A DNA stretch of 64,000 bases from Plecoglossus altivelis (taxonomy: Eukaryota; Chordata; Actinopteri; Osmeriformes; Plecoglossidae): contig BROE01000010.1 of NCBI GenBank assembly GCA_036571765.1, forward strand, positions 12,142,034 to 12,206,033. Reading direction: 5' to 3'. The position numbers and the translations under genes are program-made. The notes beneath the pieces were generated by a model. That model saw only the letters and a program-made list of their open reading frames with translations, was not told the origin of the DNA and did not search any database. Below are positions 22,616 to 32,623 of this stretch, piece by piece; within the stretch, counting starts at the first letter, position 1, and the number at the start of each line of letters is the position of its first letter.

Positions 22616-25600
22616 CTCTCTTGCTACTTCATGGTCCATCAGGGGCGTGGATTTGTTTCGAGTTGGTTGTGAGTGGGACAGATTTTTGGATCTAGCCATT
22701 AAATGTAATGTTCTTATTATAAGAAGTGGGTGGGACAGATTTGTTCTGTTCAAAGAGTAGGTTCATCCCACCCAGGTAGTTTAGAACCTGCCCCTCACAA
22801 GCTCACTTTACTTTGTCTTCTAGCTCTTTCTAACTTCACTTTTCACACCTTTCACTTCCTCTAGGCATCTGTGAAAACCTCCCTCTTACTTTTGCTAACG
22901 TCGCCTTTGCACCGCTCTCGCTCTCTCGCTCTCTTGCGTTCTCTTGTTTCTTTATCTCGCTTTCTCAACCTCTTTCTCGACCACCAGTCACTTTGTCTGC
23001 TTCTCTTCTCCTCTCTGTCTTCTCCCTCTCTAGAGAATGAAATGGACTTTGGAGAGGGGTACACCTCCTGTCAGGCTGGGATCTCCAGCTTTCTTCACAA
23101 GGTCAGTACTCAGACCACACACTTGACCACACTGTAGCAGTCAGTATGCAGACCACAACCACGCTGTAGCAGTCAGTACTACAACCACAACCACACTGTA
23201 GCAGTCAGTATGCAGACCACAATCACACTGTAACAGTCAGTATGCAGACCACAACCACACTGTAGCAGTCAGTACTACAACCACAACCACACTGTAGCAG
23301 TCAGTATGCAGACTACAACCACACTGTAGCAGTCAGTATGCAGACCACAACCACACTGTAGCAGTCAGTACTACAACTACAACCACACTGTAGCAGGCAG
23401 TATGCAGACCACAACCACCCTGTTGCTTTGATATCAGGACCTGATTGTGATGGGGGCCCCAGGGACCCACTATTTGAGGGGTTCGGTGATCGCCTACAAC
23501 ACCTCCTCTCGTGTGACCGCCAGCTACAATGACGAGGACACGGTGCAATACGACAGTTACCTAGGTAACTGTCACTCATCTACAGCCACTCCCCCCACCC
23601 CACAGACACACACTCACATATACCTACTCACAGAAACACTTGAGTAACGACGGCTGTGTTCCAGGATATGCCGTCAGTGCAGGTCACTTCCTGTCTGCCG
23701 ACAGTATTGAGGTGGTGGGCGGAGCCCCACAGTACAGCCAAACCGGCATGGTGAGCAACACCAAACAAACTACCCCTCCATCTCACCTTCCCCCTCCTTT
23801 TTAATCACCCCATTTTCCTACACTCCTTGTCCTCCCTCCTCCTCCTTTCCCTTCTCCTCCTCCCTCCCTCCCTTCCTCCCACCCTCCCCTCCTCCTCTTC
23901 CTCCTCTCTGACCCTCCTCCCCTCTCTTCTCACAGGTATACATCTTCAGCATGCAGTCAGACACTCTAAGCATCATCGCTAAGGTCGCAGGGTCACAGGT
24001 GAGGTAATGCTAGGGTTGTCTCCATAACATCTGTCTTGAATGTGTCCAGAAACAAGGATGCCAAGTCAGCATCTAATTTCAAGTTCAAGTTCAAGTTGTG
24101 CTTTATTGTCATTCCGCTACATGCGGGTGCATACAGTGGAACGAAATGTCGTGCCTCACAGAGCCATGGTGCTACATAAGTACAGACATTCAACAGTACA
24201 GTCTAACAACAAACAATTTAAAATAAATATAACATTTTTCCTATACATAAACTAAACAGGATACAAACTATACAAACTGTACGAATACTTACCGATGTGC
24301 ATGTGCATAGAGTATTGTACATGTGCGAAGAATAGATACATATTATTACAGAGTCTTTAGTGCAGTTTGTGTACACACGGCAGTGTGTATGAAAAGTGCA
24401 GTGGGTGAGTGACTAATGCCAGTTTTCTGATAGTCTTAGTTATTGTGTGGGTAGTCATAGAGGCCCGGAAGAGTTCAGGGCTCTCACAGCCTGGGGGAAG
24501 AAGCTGTTGATCAGTCTGGCAGAGCGGGCTCTGATGCTCCGGTATCGTCTACCTGATGGTAGCGGCTGGAAGAGGCTGTGGGAGGGGTGGGTGGGGTCCT
24601 TAACGATACTATTGGCGGTCCTTAACGATACTATTGGCCTTTCCTGTGTGTGCGCATGTGTTCCTGTGTGTGTGTGTGTAGCTGGGGTCTTACTTCGGGG
24701 CCAGTGTGTGTGCTGTAGACCTGAACTCAGATGGTGTGTCAGACCTCCTGGTGGGAGCTCCCATGTTCAGCTCTGTGAGGGAGGAGGGTCGTGTGCATGT
24801 CTACATCAACAAGGGAGACGTGAGTCACACACACATGCATACACATACACATACACACCTGAGACAGGCCCTGGTTGATGTCATGAGAAGCTTGTGTGTG
24901 ATGTGGTTGTGTGGGTATATGCGTTTGTCAGGCAAACCTGACTGAGCAAAAGTTTACTCTCGCTGGGAGAGACTCATACGCTGCTCGCTTCGGCCAGACC
25001 ATCATCAGCCTGGGAGACCTGGACCATGACGGCTACCACGGTAACCCTCGTCAACTGTTCCCCTGGACACCCACACTGTTACCCTGGGATACATCCCTAT
25101 TCCTATGGTAACGTGAACTGTTACCCTGGAAACCCTGACATTGGTTTGTATGTAGATGTGGCTGTAGGAGCCCCACAAGAGGATGACCTACAGGGGGCGG
25201 TCTACATCTACAATGGCAGGAAGAGCGGCCTGGGGAGAGACTACTCACAAGTGGGTACACATCTCCCTCTCTCCAGCCTGCTGTTTGCGACTCTTTCACT
25301 CTCTTTCACGCACACCCTTTTCTCACTCTCTCTTTCTATACCATTTATTGCTGTCTCTGTCTCTCTGTGCCTGTTTATGTTGCTCAGTATCTCTATATAA
25401 CCCTGTTTGTGTTTCTCTTGCTCTGTGTCTCTTTGTGTATTGTGTGTTTGTGAACAGCGTATACCAGGCTCAGTGATGGGTAATGCCTTCAAAATGTTCG
25501 GCCAGTCTTTGTCTGGTGGAATAGACGTGGACGAAAACGGATACACAGGTTACACAAATGCCACACTCTGGCTCATCCTAATCTCAAATCATGCCTGCCT

Positions 25601-28600
25601 TCCCCTTCTTTCCTCTCACCTCTGTCTCCCATTCTTCTTTGTAGTCGCTCTCTCATCCCACTCATTCCTCTCATCCCTCTCTTGTGTAGATCTAGCCATA
25701 GGAGCCTTCCTTTCAGACTCTGCTGTTGTTCTCAGGTAATCCTACTGACCTGGTCTTCACACCTAGCTAATATACTGACCTGGTCAGTACCTGGTACCTA
25801 CTGACCCTGGTCAGAAGACTAGATAGTTGAGACCCAGCCAGATCGCTAACCTACCTCTTCACCAATTTTTTCAAATTTCCCGTACATGTTTGTGTGTGTG
25901 CATCTCTGTGTGCGTACATCTGTGTGTGTGTGGCAGGACACGTGCTGTGCTGGTAGTAGAGGCTTGGTTGCTCTCGCCAAAAACCGTGAACCACTCTCAG
26001 CCACTCTGCTCAGAAAACGGCCAATCAGCTGTCTGCATCAACGCCTCTGTCTGCTTCCGACTGGTAGGACGACACAGCACAGGACATGTTGGTGAGGACA
26101 CACACACACACACACACATGTACCGATATCCCCATTCTCCCCATAATGTATGTTTGTATGTTTGTACAGACATCTTTTACAACCTGACTGCAGATGTCAA
26201 GCACAAAGCTGGCTTGAGGCCCCGCCTCTATTTCTCTGCGAATGGAACAGCTCGCTTTAACACGACGACGGGCAGGGTCAAGACAACGTATGGCAACATG
26301 ACCTGCACTACCCATCAGGCCTTTGTGCGGGTGAGAGGGGAGCCAGGGAGGGAGGGGAAATGGGGAGAGGTGGGCCAAAGTAACAGAAAGTAGGGAAGAA
26401 CAGATTGAAGCAGGGGTGGATGGAGGGAGTTGGAGGAGTATTAAAGGCCTTGCCCCCTCCCCTCTCCTCCCATCTCCACCACTCATCCCTCCTCCCCTCC
26501 CATGTCTGCCCCTCCTCCCCTCGCCTCCCCTCTCCTTTCCTCCCTGCCCCCCCCCGCCCCTCCCCTCCCTAGAGAGACGTGAGGGACATCTTCTCCCCCT
26601 TGGTGATGAAATTGCACTATGAGCTGGGGGGTCAGCACAGTGAGGGGGCGCCTTCCCTCACCCTCCCCCCTCTCACCCCTGTCCTGCAGAGGGACGAGGA
26701 ACAACACAACCAGCTGATCAATGAGGTAGGAGCACGTCAATCTCACCAATCAGGTGGGTAGGAACAATATAACCAGTAGATCTTTGCAGTGTTGCTGTGT
26801 GGGCTTCTCTCTGCAGACGCTGTTTGCCAGGTACTGTGTGTTTGTCAACTGTTCCACCAACCTACAGCTATCTGCCCGGCTAGTAACAACCAGGTATGTC
26901 CCCCTCTCCCCTCCTCTCCTCTCCTCTCCCTTCCCCTCCCTTCCCCTCCCCTCCCCTCCCATCCCCTCCTCTCCTGTTGATGTGATTGTGTGTGTCGGCC
27001 TCTGCAGGATGCATAAAGGTGTAGTGTTCATAGCACTGGGGGAGGGAAAGACCTTCCGACTGAACGTTACCCTGGGCAACATAGGAGATGCTGCCTTCCT
27101 GCCTACCCTCCACCTCCGTTACCCTCACAACCTGCATTTTATAAAGGTTTTGGCAGCACATATATATAACCCACCATATATATACACACATGTATCCATA
27201 AACATGCACACGCACAGTCAGTGAGTGAAGTTTGGGGTGTGCCTACAGGGAGAACAAGTTGTCAGCTGTCAGGCCAAAGAAGAGGAGAAAGGGTTTGATG
27301 GAGTAGACTGTCGCCTAGGAAACCTATTCATGAATGCCCTGGCCAAGGTACAGACAGACACACACACACACACACATGTACGTCCATCCTGTCCTAAGCT
27401 TGTCACTGATCCGAGTGTGTGCCTCAGGTCAACGTTAGTTTCCTGATGGAGGTCAGCTCCGACAGTGAACCAGGCGATCTCAACGTCACAATCACTGCCT
27501 CCAGGTATCCAACATACAGTAGCTCTGTCGTCTGGAAGGTTCTGTGAGTCCAGCGTACGTTCAACAAGGTCGTGCTGTGTGTGTGTTCTTCGTCGTGACA
27601 GGGAGAACTTTGAAAGTGAAGAGCTTCTTCACGACAACGTGGTCAATCTGATCCTGCCTTTGAGATATGGGGTCAACCTCAACATACATGGGTCAGATAC
27701 GCTACTGACCTCAGCTCTGCTCTACTCTCGCTCTCTCTTTTACCCTCTCACTTTTTCTCCTTCTGTCTCTCCCTTTCTTTCACTCTGTACATATACAAAT
27801 ATATTGTGTGGATTTAGATGCAGTGTGTGTGTGTGTAGGTTTGCCTCACGTCAAGAATTCTATTTTGGAGACTTTAATAAGCCACCCTGCCTCACAGAGC
27901 GGTTCAACTACACTATCAAGGTACACAACCACACACCCATACCCAAACACCCACATGAACGCTCACACACTCATGCCCAGCCTTGTGTGGACCCTGTTTC
28001 CTCCAGGTAATGAGTACCGGCCCCAGCCTGTCTCCAGGCACCAGAGTGGAGGTAGTTCTGCCCAGGGCTCTGGCTCCCTACCCCCAATCCCTGCTACGCA
28101 TCCTGCATGTCCAGGTAGCCTGCTCTCCTATCCTCCACAGCCCTCTACTGCTCCAGTGTTCTCTGCTGCAGGGTCCAGTACTTTCATAATGGACTACTGT
28201 AGTGTTGCTTATCATGCTTTGTTTATCATGCTTTATTTAGGCATGCTTTTCTCTAGTTCACTCTACTGCAATGCACATACAGTACACATCTTAAACAGTC
28301 CTCCTTTCCTATGATGTACCCCAGGCATCCACTGGGCGGTGCTCTATCCAGAGATCTGAGGGTTCGACACCAAAGTCTGCCAGCACCAGACACTCATATT
28401 TGCCCAACATATTCAGCACCATAAGCCCTGATTGGTCCAACCTCTCTAGCACGATGGACAATGATTGGTCCAACCTCTCTAGCACGATGGCCCCTGATTG
28501 GTCCAACCTCTCTAGCACGATGGCCCCTGATTGGTCCAACCTCTCTAGTACAATAGAGTCTTACAGGACAGACCCGCCCAGTGTCTCGTCCTGGACGAAC

Positions 28601-29133
28601 GGGAGTAGCCGTATTGTAAAGGGAGAGGAGTGTGAGGTGAAAAGACCATCTCCATTGGAGGAGCTCTTCTTCCTCTACTCCAGAAGATCCAAGAGACAAA
28701 TGGTGGGTTCACTCAAGCCTACAGACATATCAATACATTACTAGCCATAGGAACTTGAACACATGTATAAGTACACCATTAACCATAGGAGCTTAGAACA
28801 TGCACAGAAATACTCTACTCTAACCATGGGCATTTATACAACACACATCAATATACAACTCTTCCCTGAGGAATACACTACTATCCTACTATAACTACTA
28901 TGTAATCATAATGTAAAAAATAGCATCCATGTTATTGTGTAAAGATATGATGACCCTGTGTGTGTGTCTGTGTGTGTAGTACTGCATGCAACAGGATGCC
29001 CTGTGTGTGTATGTGGTGTGTGAGCTGGGGGATCTGGCCGATGGCAGTGACGTCACCATTGAAATTGAGGTGGAGGTGACACCAGCTGTACTGAATGTGT
29101 CACCGGTGAGGAACGCTCGCAGACACACAAACA

Positions 29134-29178
<45 letters not shown>

Positions 29179-29767
29179 TCATCAGTAGTGTGGTACATCT
29201 GGCCCTCCCTCAGGGTCGACATGCAGTGATAGAGCACCAGACCACTGCGATAGCCACCCCCAGGAAACACCCCTCTGTCTGGTTTCTCACTCCTAACCCT
29301 GGCACCCAGGTAAGACAGACACACACACACACAGCCACACGCGGTCGCATCATCTGATTGTGCCTCACAAGCATTTGTGTTTTGGTGTGTGTCTGTGTTG
29401 GTGCACGTGTGTGTTAATGTATGTGTGTGTAGGTGGTGCTGAAGGCCAGACACAGCTATATAATGCATCCAGACGTGCTTCTGATGATCCTCATGTGTGG
29501 GGTGTTCCTGGGCCTCTCCATCGTCACCGTTCTTGGCCTCTCTCTCTGGAAGGTACCGCAGGTGCAACACTGGAACAATGTTCCAGAGATCACAGCTGTC
29601 ACTTCATATAATTACTTTGGTTCCGTGGCTAACCTGTTGGGTGTGTTCCACAGCACGGCTTTTTCAAGAGACAGTTCAAGATGGAGGTCGGGAATGAGTC
29701 GCAAACAACGCACATGGACACTTTCAGGACTAAACATCAACGCACACACGTACACACTCAGGACTAA
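20797..29767 (+). CDS. itga4: Integrin alpha-4 subunit
   Basis: Twenty-eight coding exons, the same number as human ITGA4: 20797-20966, 21118-21233, 21684-21787, 22105-22228, 23034-23101, 23438-23564, 23665-23750, 23936-23998, 24682-24819, 24932-25040, 25156-25250, 25458-25548, 25690-25735, 25937-26091, 26170-26330, 26573-26725, 26817-26893, 27008-27146, 27249-27347, 27428-27504, 27602-27691, 27839-27920, 28007-28114, 28325-28702, 28980-29105, 29214-29309, 29433-29552 and 29654-29767. They total 3312 bp, 1103 residues (human 1032). It pairs with beta-1 or beta-7 to bind VCAM-1, fibronectin or MAdCAM-1. A signal peptide (about residues 1-21) precedes a seven-blade FG-GAP propeller with three Ca2+ loops (DLNSDGVSD, DLDHDGYHD, DVDENGYTD). 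Thigh and calf domains, one membrane helix (residues about 1035-1062) and the GFFKR hinge follow. The KRST cleavage site of human alpha-4 is absent. Exon 24 is expanded and the tail is novel (see separate entries). ITGA9 is excluded by GFFKRQ and synteny. Confidence 0.95.
22229..22620. repeat. (CT)n array with a higher-order unit in itga4 intron 4
   Basis: CT runs are punctuated six times by a variant of CTACCTTTGACATATCC, at spacings of about 50-90 bases. The array is a composite satellite and starts right at the exon 4 donor (22228). Confidence 0.9.
23102..23420. repeat. About 32-bp minisatellite in itga4 intron 5
   Basis: Around ten copies of a unit containing GTCAGTATGCAGACCACAAC and CACACTGTAGCA, in two alternating versions (GTATGCAGACC and GTACTACAACC). 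It begins exactly at the exon 5 donor GTCAGT (23102) and ends about 20 bases before the exon 6 acceptor. Confidence 0.92.
24079..24600 (-). mobile_element. 5'-truncated non-LTR retrotransposon (LINE 3' end), antisense to itga4
   Basis: Read on the minus strand, the start encodes a LINE reverse-transcriptase C-terminal signature (LPSGRRYRSIRARSARLINS, then FFPQAVRALNS). About 370 bases of AT-rich 3' sequence follow, then ACAATAAAG and a short (TTGAAC)n tail near 24079-24095. This is the structure of a 5'-truncated fish LINE; assignment to a particular clade needs a repeat-library search. It lies in itga4 intron 8. A 22-bp direct duplication (CCTTAACGATACTATTGGC) flanks its 5' end at about 24599-24641. 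Confidence 0.75.
28430..28561 (+). repeat. itga4: 33-bp coding minisatellite in itga4 exon 24 (4 units)
   Basis: Four exact-period units encode DWSNLSSTMDN, DWSNLSSTMAP, DWSNLSSTMAP and DWSNLSSTIES, residues 862-905. Each unit has one N-x-S sequon (NLS). The exon is open throughout (28325-28702) and in phase 0 with both neighbours, so the repeat is translated. It falls in the calf-2 domain, in the loop that precedes the conserved Cys pair YCMQQDALC. Confidence 0.92.
29106..29180. repeat. (CA)n microsatellite in itga4 intron 25
   Basis: A nearly perfect CA run that fills most of a 108-base intron. Confidence 0.9.
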
Positions 29768-30410
29768 ACATCAACGCACACACATACACACTCAGGACTA
29801 AACATCAACGCCCACACGTACACACTCAGGACTAAACATCAACGCTCACACGTACACACTCAGGACTAAACATCAACGCACACACGTACACACTCAGGAC
29901 TAAACATCAACCCACACACGTACACACTCAGGACTAAACATTAACGCACACACGTACACACTCAGGACTAAACATCAACGCACACACGTACACACTCACG
30001 ACTAAACATCAACGTTCACACGTACACACTCACGACTAAACATCAACGCACACACGTACACACTCAGGACTAAACATCAACGCACACACGTACACACTCA
30101 CGATTAAACATCAACGCACACACGTACACACTCACGACTAAACATCAACGCTCACAAGTACACACTCACGACTAAACATCAATGCACACACGTACACATG
30201 CACGACTAAACATCAACGCACACACGTACACACTCACGACTAAACATCAACGCACACACGTACACACTCAGGACTAAACATCAACGCACACACGTACACA
30301 CTCACGACTAAACATCAACGTACACACCTACACACTCACGACTAAACATCAACGCACACACTCACGACTAAACATCAACGCACACACGTACACACCCATG
30401 ACTAAACAAC
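29726..30410. repeat. itga4: 34-bp minisatellite, about 20 copies, covering the itga4 stop codon
   Basis: Unit made of AGGACTAAACATCAACG followed by CACACACGTACACACTC, tandem from 29726 with few substitutions (GG to CG near ACTAAA, CGCA to CGTT). Two shortened copies lie near 30350-30390. The first unit is read as itga4 coding sequence and the second supplies the TAA at 29765-29767. The rest would be 3' UTR. Confidence 0.93.
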
Positions 30411-30966
30411 AAGCGAAAGAAGGTGATTGAGCGATGATGCGAATTTCAGACAAGTTGTCAGGAGCGATGAGGGATTTGCAGTAATCTACTCTAAGAGAAA
30501 GGTTTATTGCTTTACTGTCTGTACCCAAAATTGTTACATTTGGTGCTTGATAAATAAGTCCAGTGAAGGCTGTTTTTGTTGAACTGTTTATGTGTACCTG
30601 TGTCATCTGTCTCAGTGAGGGATGGGGTGTCAATCAGATTGAACTGTTCACTCTCATCGGTCTCTCGTGTCATTTCTGATGTAGAGTTTGGTCACAAACA
30701 TCTGCTAGCTGACAGGAGCTAACAAGCTTAACAAGGGAGGTTTTGGTGTGTGTCTTCAACCTGTTAATCTGGTTGGTCAGGGGACTTAATGGAGATCAGC
30801 AGGGGAGCTCAGGAGGAGATGGGCGAGGAAGAGGAGGTGAGGAGAGAAGAAGAAGGTGAGAGGAGAGGAGGACAGAGGCAGGCAGGGGGCTAATTGCTGG
30901 GTGATCCTCTTTTCGTTTTCCTGTTTTTCCTGAAGACTTAATGAGATCTGCTGTCTGGGGCAGTCT

Positions 30967-31018
<52 letters not shown>

Positions 31019-31300
31019 CAATCTAGACTACATAGCACACCTGACATTCACATTACTTACACACACATGCACCCATGCAACTTGATTTCAACTTTATCCC
31101 ATAGGTTTTTAAGTCAATGCATTTACTGACAAATAACGAACCAATTGTTAACAGTTGTATGTCACTCCCATCCTTACACAATACATATCTCATTCAGCTT
31201 GAGAGTTCATCAGGTACTCTCACCTTCATCATCATCCTCTTCACCATCATCATCGACATCACCAAAGACAGACCCTGTTCCAGGAAATACATGATCCAAA
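30411..31300. other. Spacer between itga4 and neurod
   Basis: No coding exon is seen, although human CERKL would be expected here. No clear AATAAA for itga4 was found on the plus strand after the minisatellite. A (CA)n run lies at 30969-31017. Confidence 0.5.
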
Positions 31301-31304
31301 AGGT

Positions 31305-31310
31305 TTTATT
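31305..31310 (-). other. Candidate polyadenylation signal of the neurod gene
   Basis: AATAAA on the minus strand, about 220 bases after the stop codon at 31529. The predicted 3' UTR contains a CATCCATTCAT-type degenerate repeat at about 31376-31432. Confidence 0.55.
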
Positions 31311-31528
31311 TGCAGTACTTCTAAGGCCTAACAATTCTTCAATGCTACATTCCTGCTTATTAGAGTCCAGTGCTGTCTATTCATTCATCCATTCATCAAT
31401 TCATCCATTCATCAATCCATCCATCCCAATTAGAAATTCAGCAGTCAAACCATAGTCCTCAAGAAGAGCTTAGTGAAAATACAGATTCAGCCGTCTGTCC
31501 GTCCGTCTTATCATCTATTCCTCCTCAT

Positions 31529-32623
31529 TCAGGACTCCTGGAGAAGCGAGTTAAGCTGAGCTCTTAGCAGACGTTCACGCTGCGCCACCAGCCCTGCGTT
31601 GTTCATGATGTCATACTGCAGAGAGTTGCTCTCTATGACGTCATAGCGTTGTGGGGGGCTGTCTATGACGTTGTGACGAGAGGCTAGCGGTCCCAGGTCT
31701 GGGGTGTGCGGGGCCGAGAAGGCGGGGCTCTGGTCTAACTCTGCCTCCATCTTGTAGCTGAAGCTTCCGCTGAAGCTGAGGGGCGGGCTCAGGGGCGGGT
31801 CAAAGCCCGAGGGGGCGGGGCCCGACGAGAAGTCCACGACGTCCAAGTACGTCTCTAGGGTGTTGCCGAGGCTGTGGTAGGGGTTGACCTTCGCATGGTA
31901 GAGGTTGGCATCGGTGTGCTGGAGGTTGGTGTTGGTGTGCTGGAGGTCCATGCTGCTGTACGGAGGGCTGGGGTAGGGGTAGGGCTGGGGGGGCGGTGCC
32001 AGGGTGGAGAGGGGCTCTGGAGCCTGCTCTGGGAGGGAGGTGAGGGGGTTGAGCTGCAGGCTACTGGCCAGCAGATTGGAGGTGGGCTGGGAGAGGCCCT
32101 GGCAGAGAGCCTGCATGAAGGACAGCAGGTTTGGGGCTTGGTAGCCCTGGTAGCCCTGGTAGCCCTGCCCCTCCTGCAGCAGCTCTGACAGCGCCCAGAT
32201 GTAGTTCCTGGCCAGGCGCAGCGTCTCGATTTTAGACAGCTTCTGGGCGCCGGAGAAACAGGGCACCACCTTCCGTAGCTCCTCCAGGGCCTCGTTCAGC
32301 CCGTGCATCCGGCTGCGCTCGCGTGCGTTGGCCTTCATGCGCCGCACCTTCACACGCTGGGCTCCCACCATCCTGTTCCTCTTCCTCTTCCTGCCCGCAG
32401 AACCCTCTTCCCCAGGACTCGCCTCCTTCACCTCCTCCTTCTCCTCCGACTCCACTTCCGACTCCTCCTCCTCCTCGTTGCTCTCCTGCTCCATTGTGTT
32501 CATCCTGTTGCCCTCCTTCTTCCTGTTGACTATCTCCAAAATGTTGAAATGGGGTTCCTGGAACACTTCCAGTTCCTGCTGCCAAGCAGTGTTGTCTGTG
32601 GATGGCGATGGGAGCAGGGTCAT
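31529..32623 (-). CDS. NeuroD-family bHLH transcription factor (divergent neurod1-like)
   Basis: Single open exon encoding 364 residues from the ATG at 32623. That ATG follows a good acceptor (CCTCCAG) by one base, as in NEUROD1, where the whole coding region is in exon 2 behind a leader intron. An acidic stretch (about 48-73) and a basic patch (GRKRKRNR, about 77-84) precede the bHLH at about residues 94-149 (RRMKANARERSRMHGLN, then KLSKIETLRLARNYIWALSE). The NeuroD-specific block (LCQGLSQPTSNLLASSLQLN) follows, with SPPYSSMD and the C-terminal AQLNSLL. The family binds E-boxes with E proteins and drives neuronal and pancreatic endocrine differentiation. Synteny with itga4 and ppp1r1c points to the NEUROD1 locus. 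However, the helix has ARERSRMHGLNEALEEL where NEUROD1 has ARERNRMHGLNAALDNL, and the tail has low-complexity insertions (YQGYQGYQ, DLQHTNTNLQHT). It may be a fast-evolving duplicate; neurod4 or neurod6 cannot be fully excluded. Confidence 0.85.
   Translation of the reverse strand: MTLLPSPSTDNTAWQQELEVFQEPHFNILEIVNRKKEGNRMNTMEQESNEEEEESEVESEEKEEVKEASPGEEGSAGRKRKRNRMVGAQRVKVRRMKANARERSRMHGLNEALEELRKVVPCFSGAQKLSKIETLRLARNYIWALSELLQEGQGYQGYQGYQAPNLLSFMQALCQGLSQPTSNLLASSLQLNPLTSLPEQAPEPLSTLAPPPQPYPYPSPPYSSMDLQHTNTNLQHTDANLYHAKVNPYHSLGNTLETYLDVVDFSSGPAPSGFDPPLSPPLSFSGSFSYKMEAELDQSPAFSAPHTPDLGPLASRHNVIDSPPQRYDVIESNSLQYDIMNNAGLVAQRERLLRAQLNSLLQES

Noticed and set aside
24447..24878. 143-codon plus-strand frame in itga4
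   Set aside because: The first part is antisense of a LINE ORF2 remnant; the second half is a shifted frame of itga4 exon 9.
29726..30410. Possible CRISPR-like array of 34-bp repeats
   Set aside because: The units are directly abutting with no unique spacers and lie in a vertebrate gene; this is a minisatellite.
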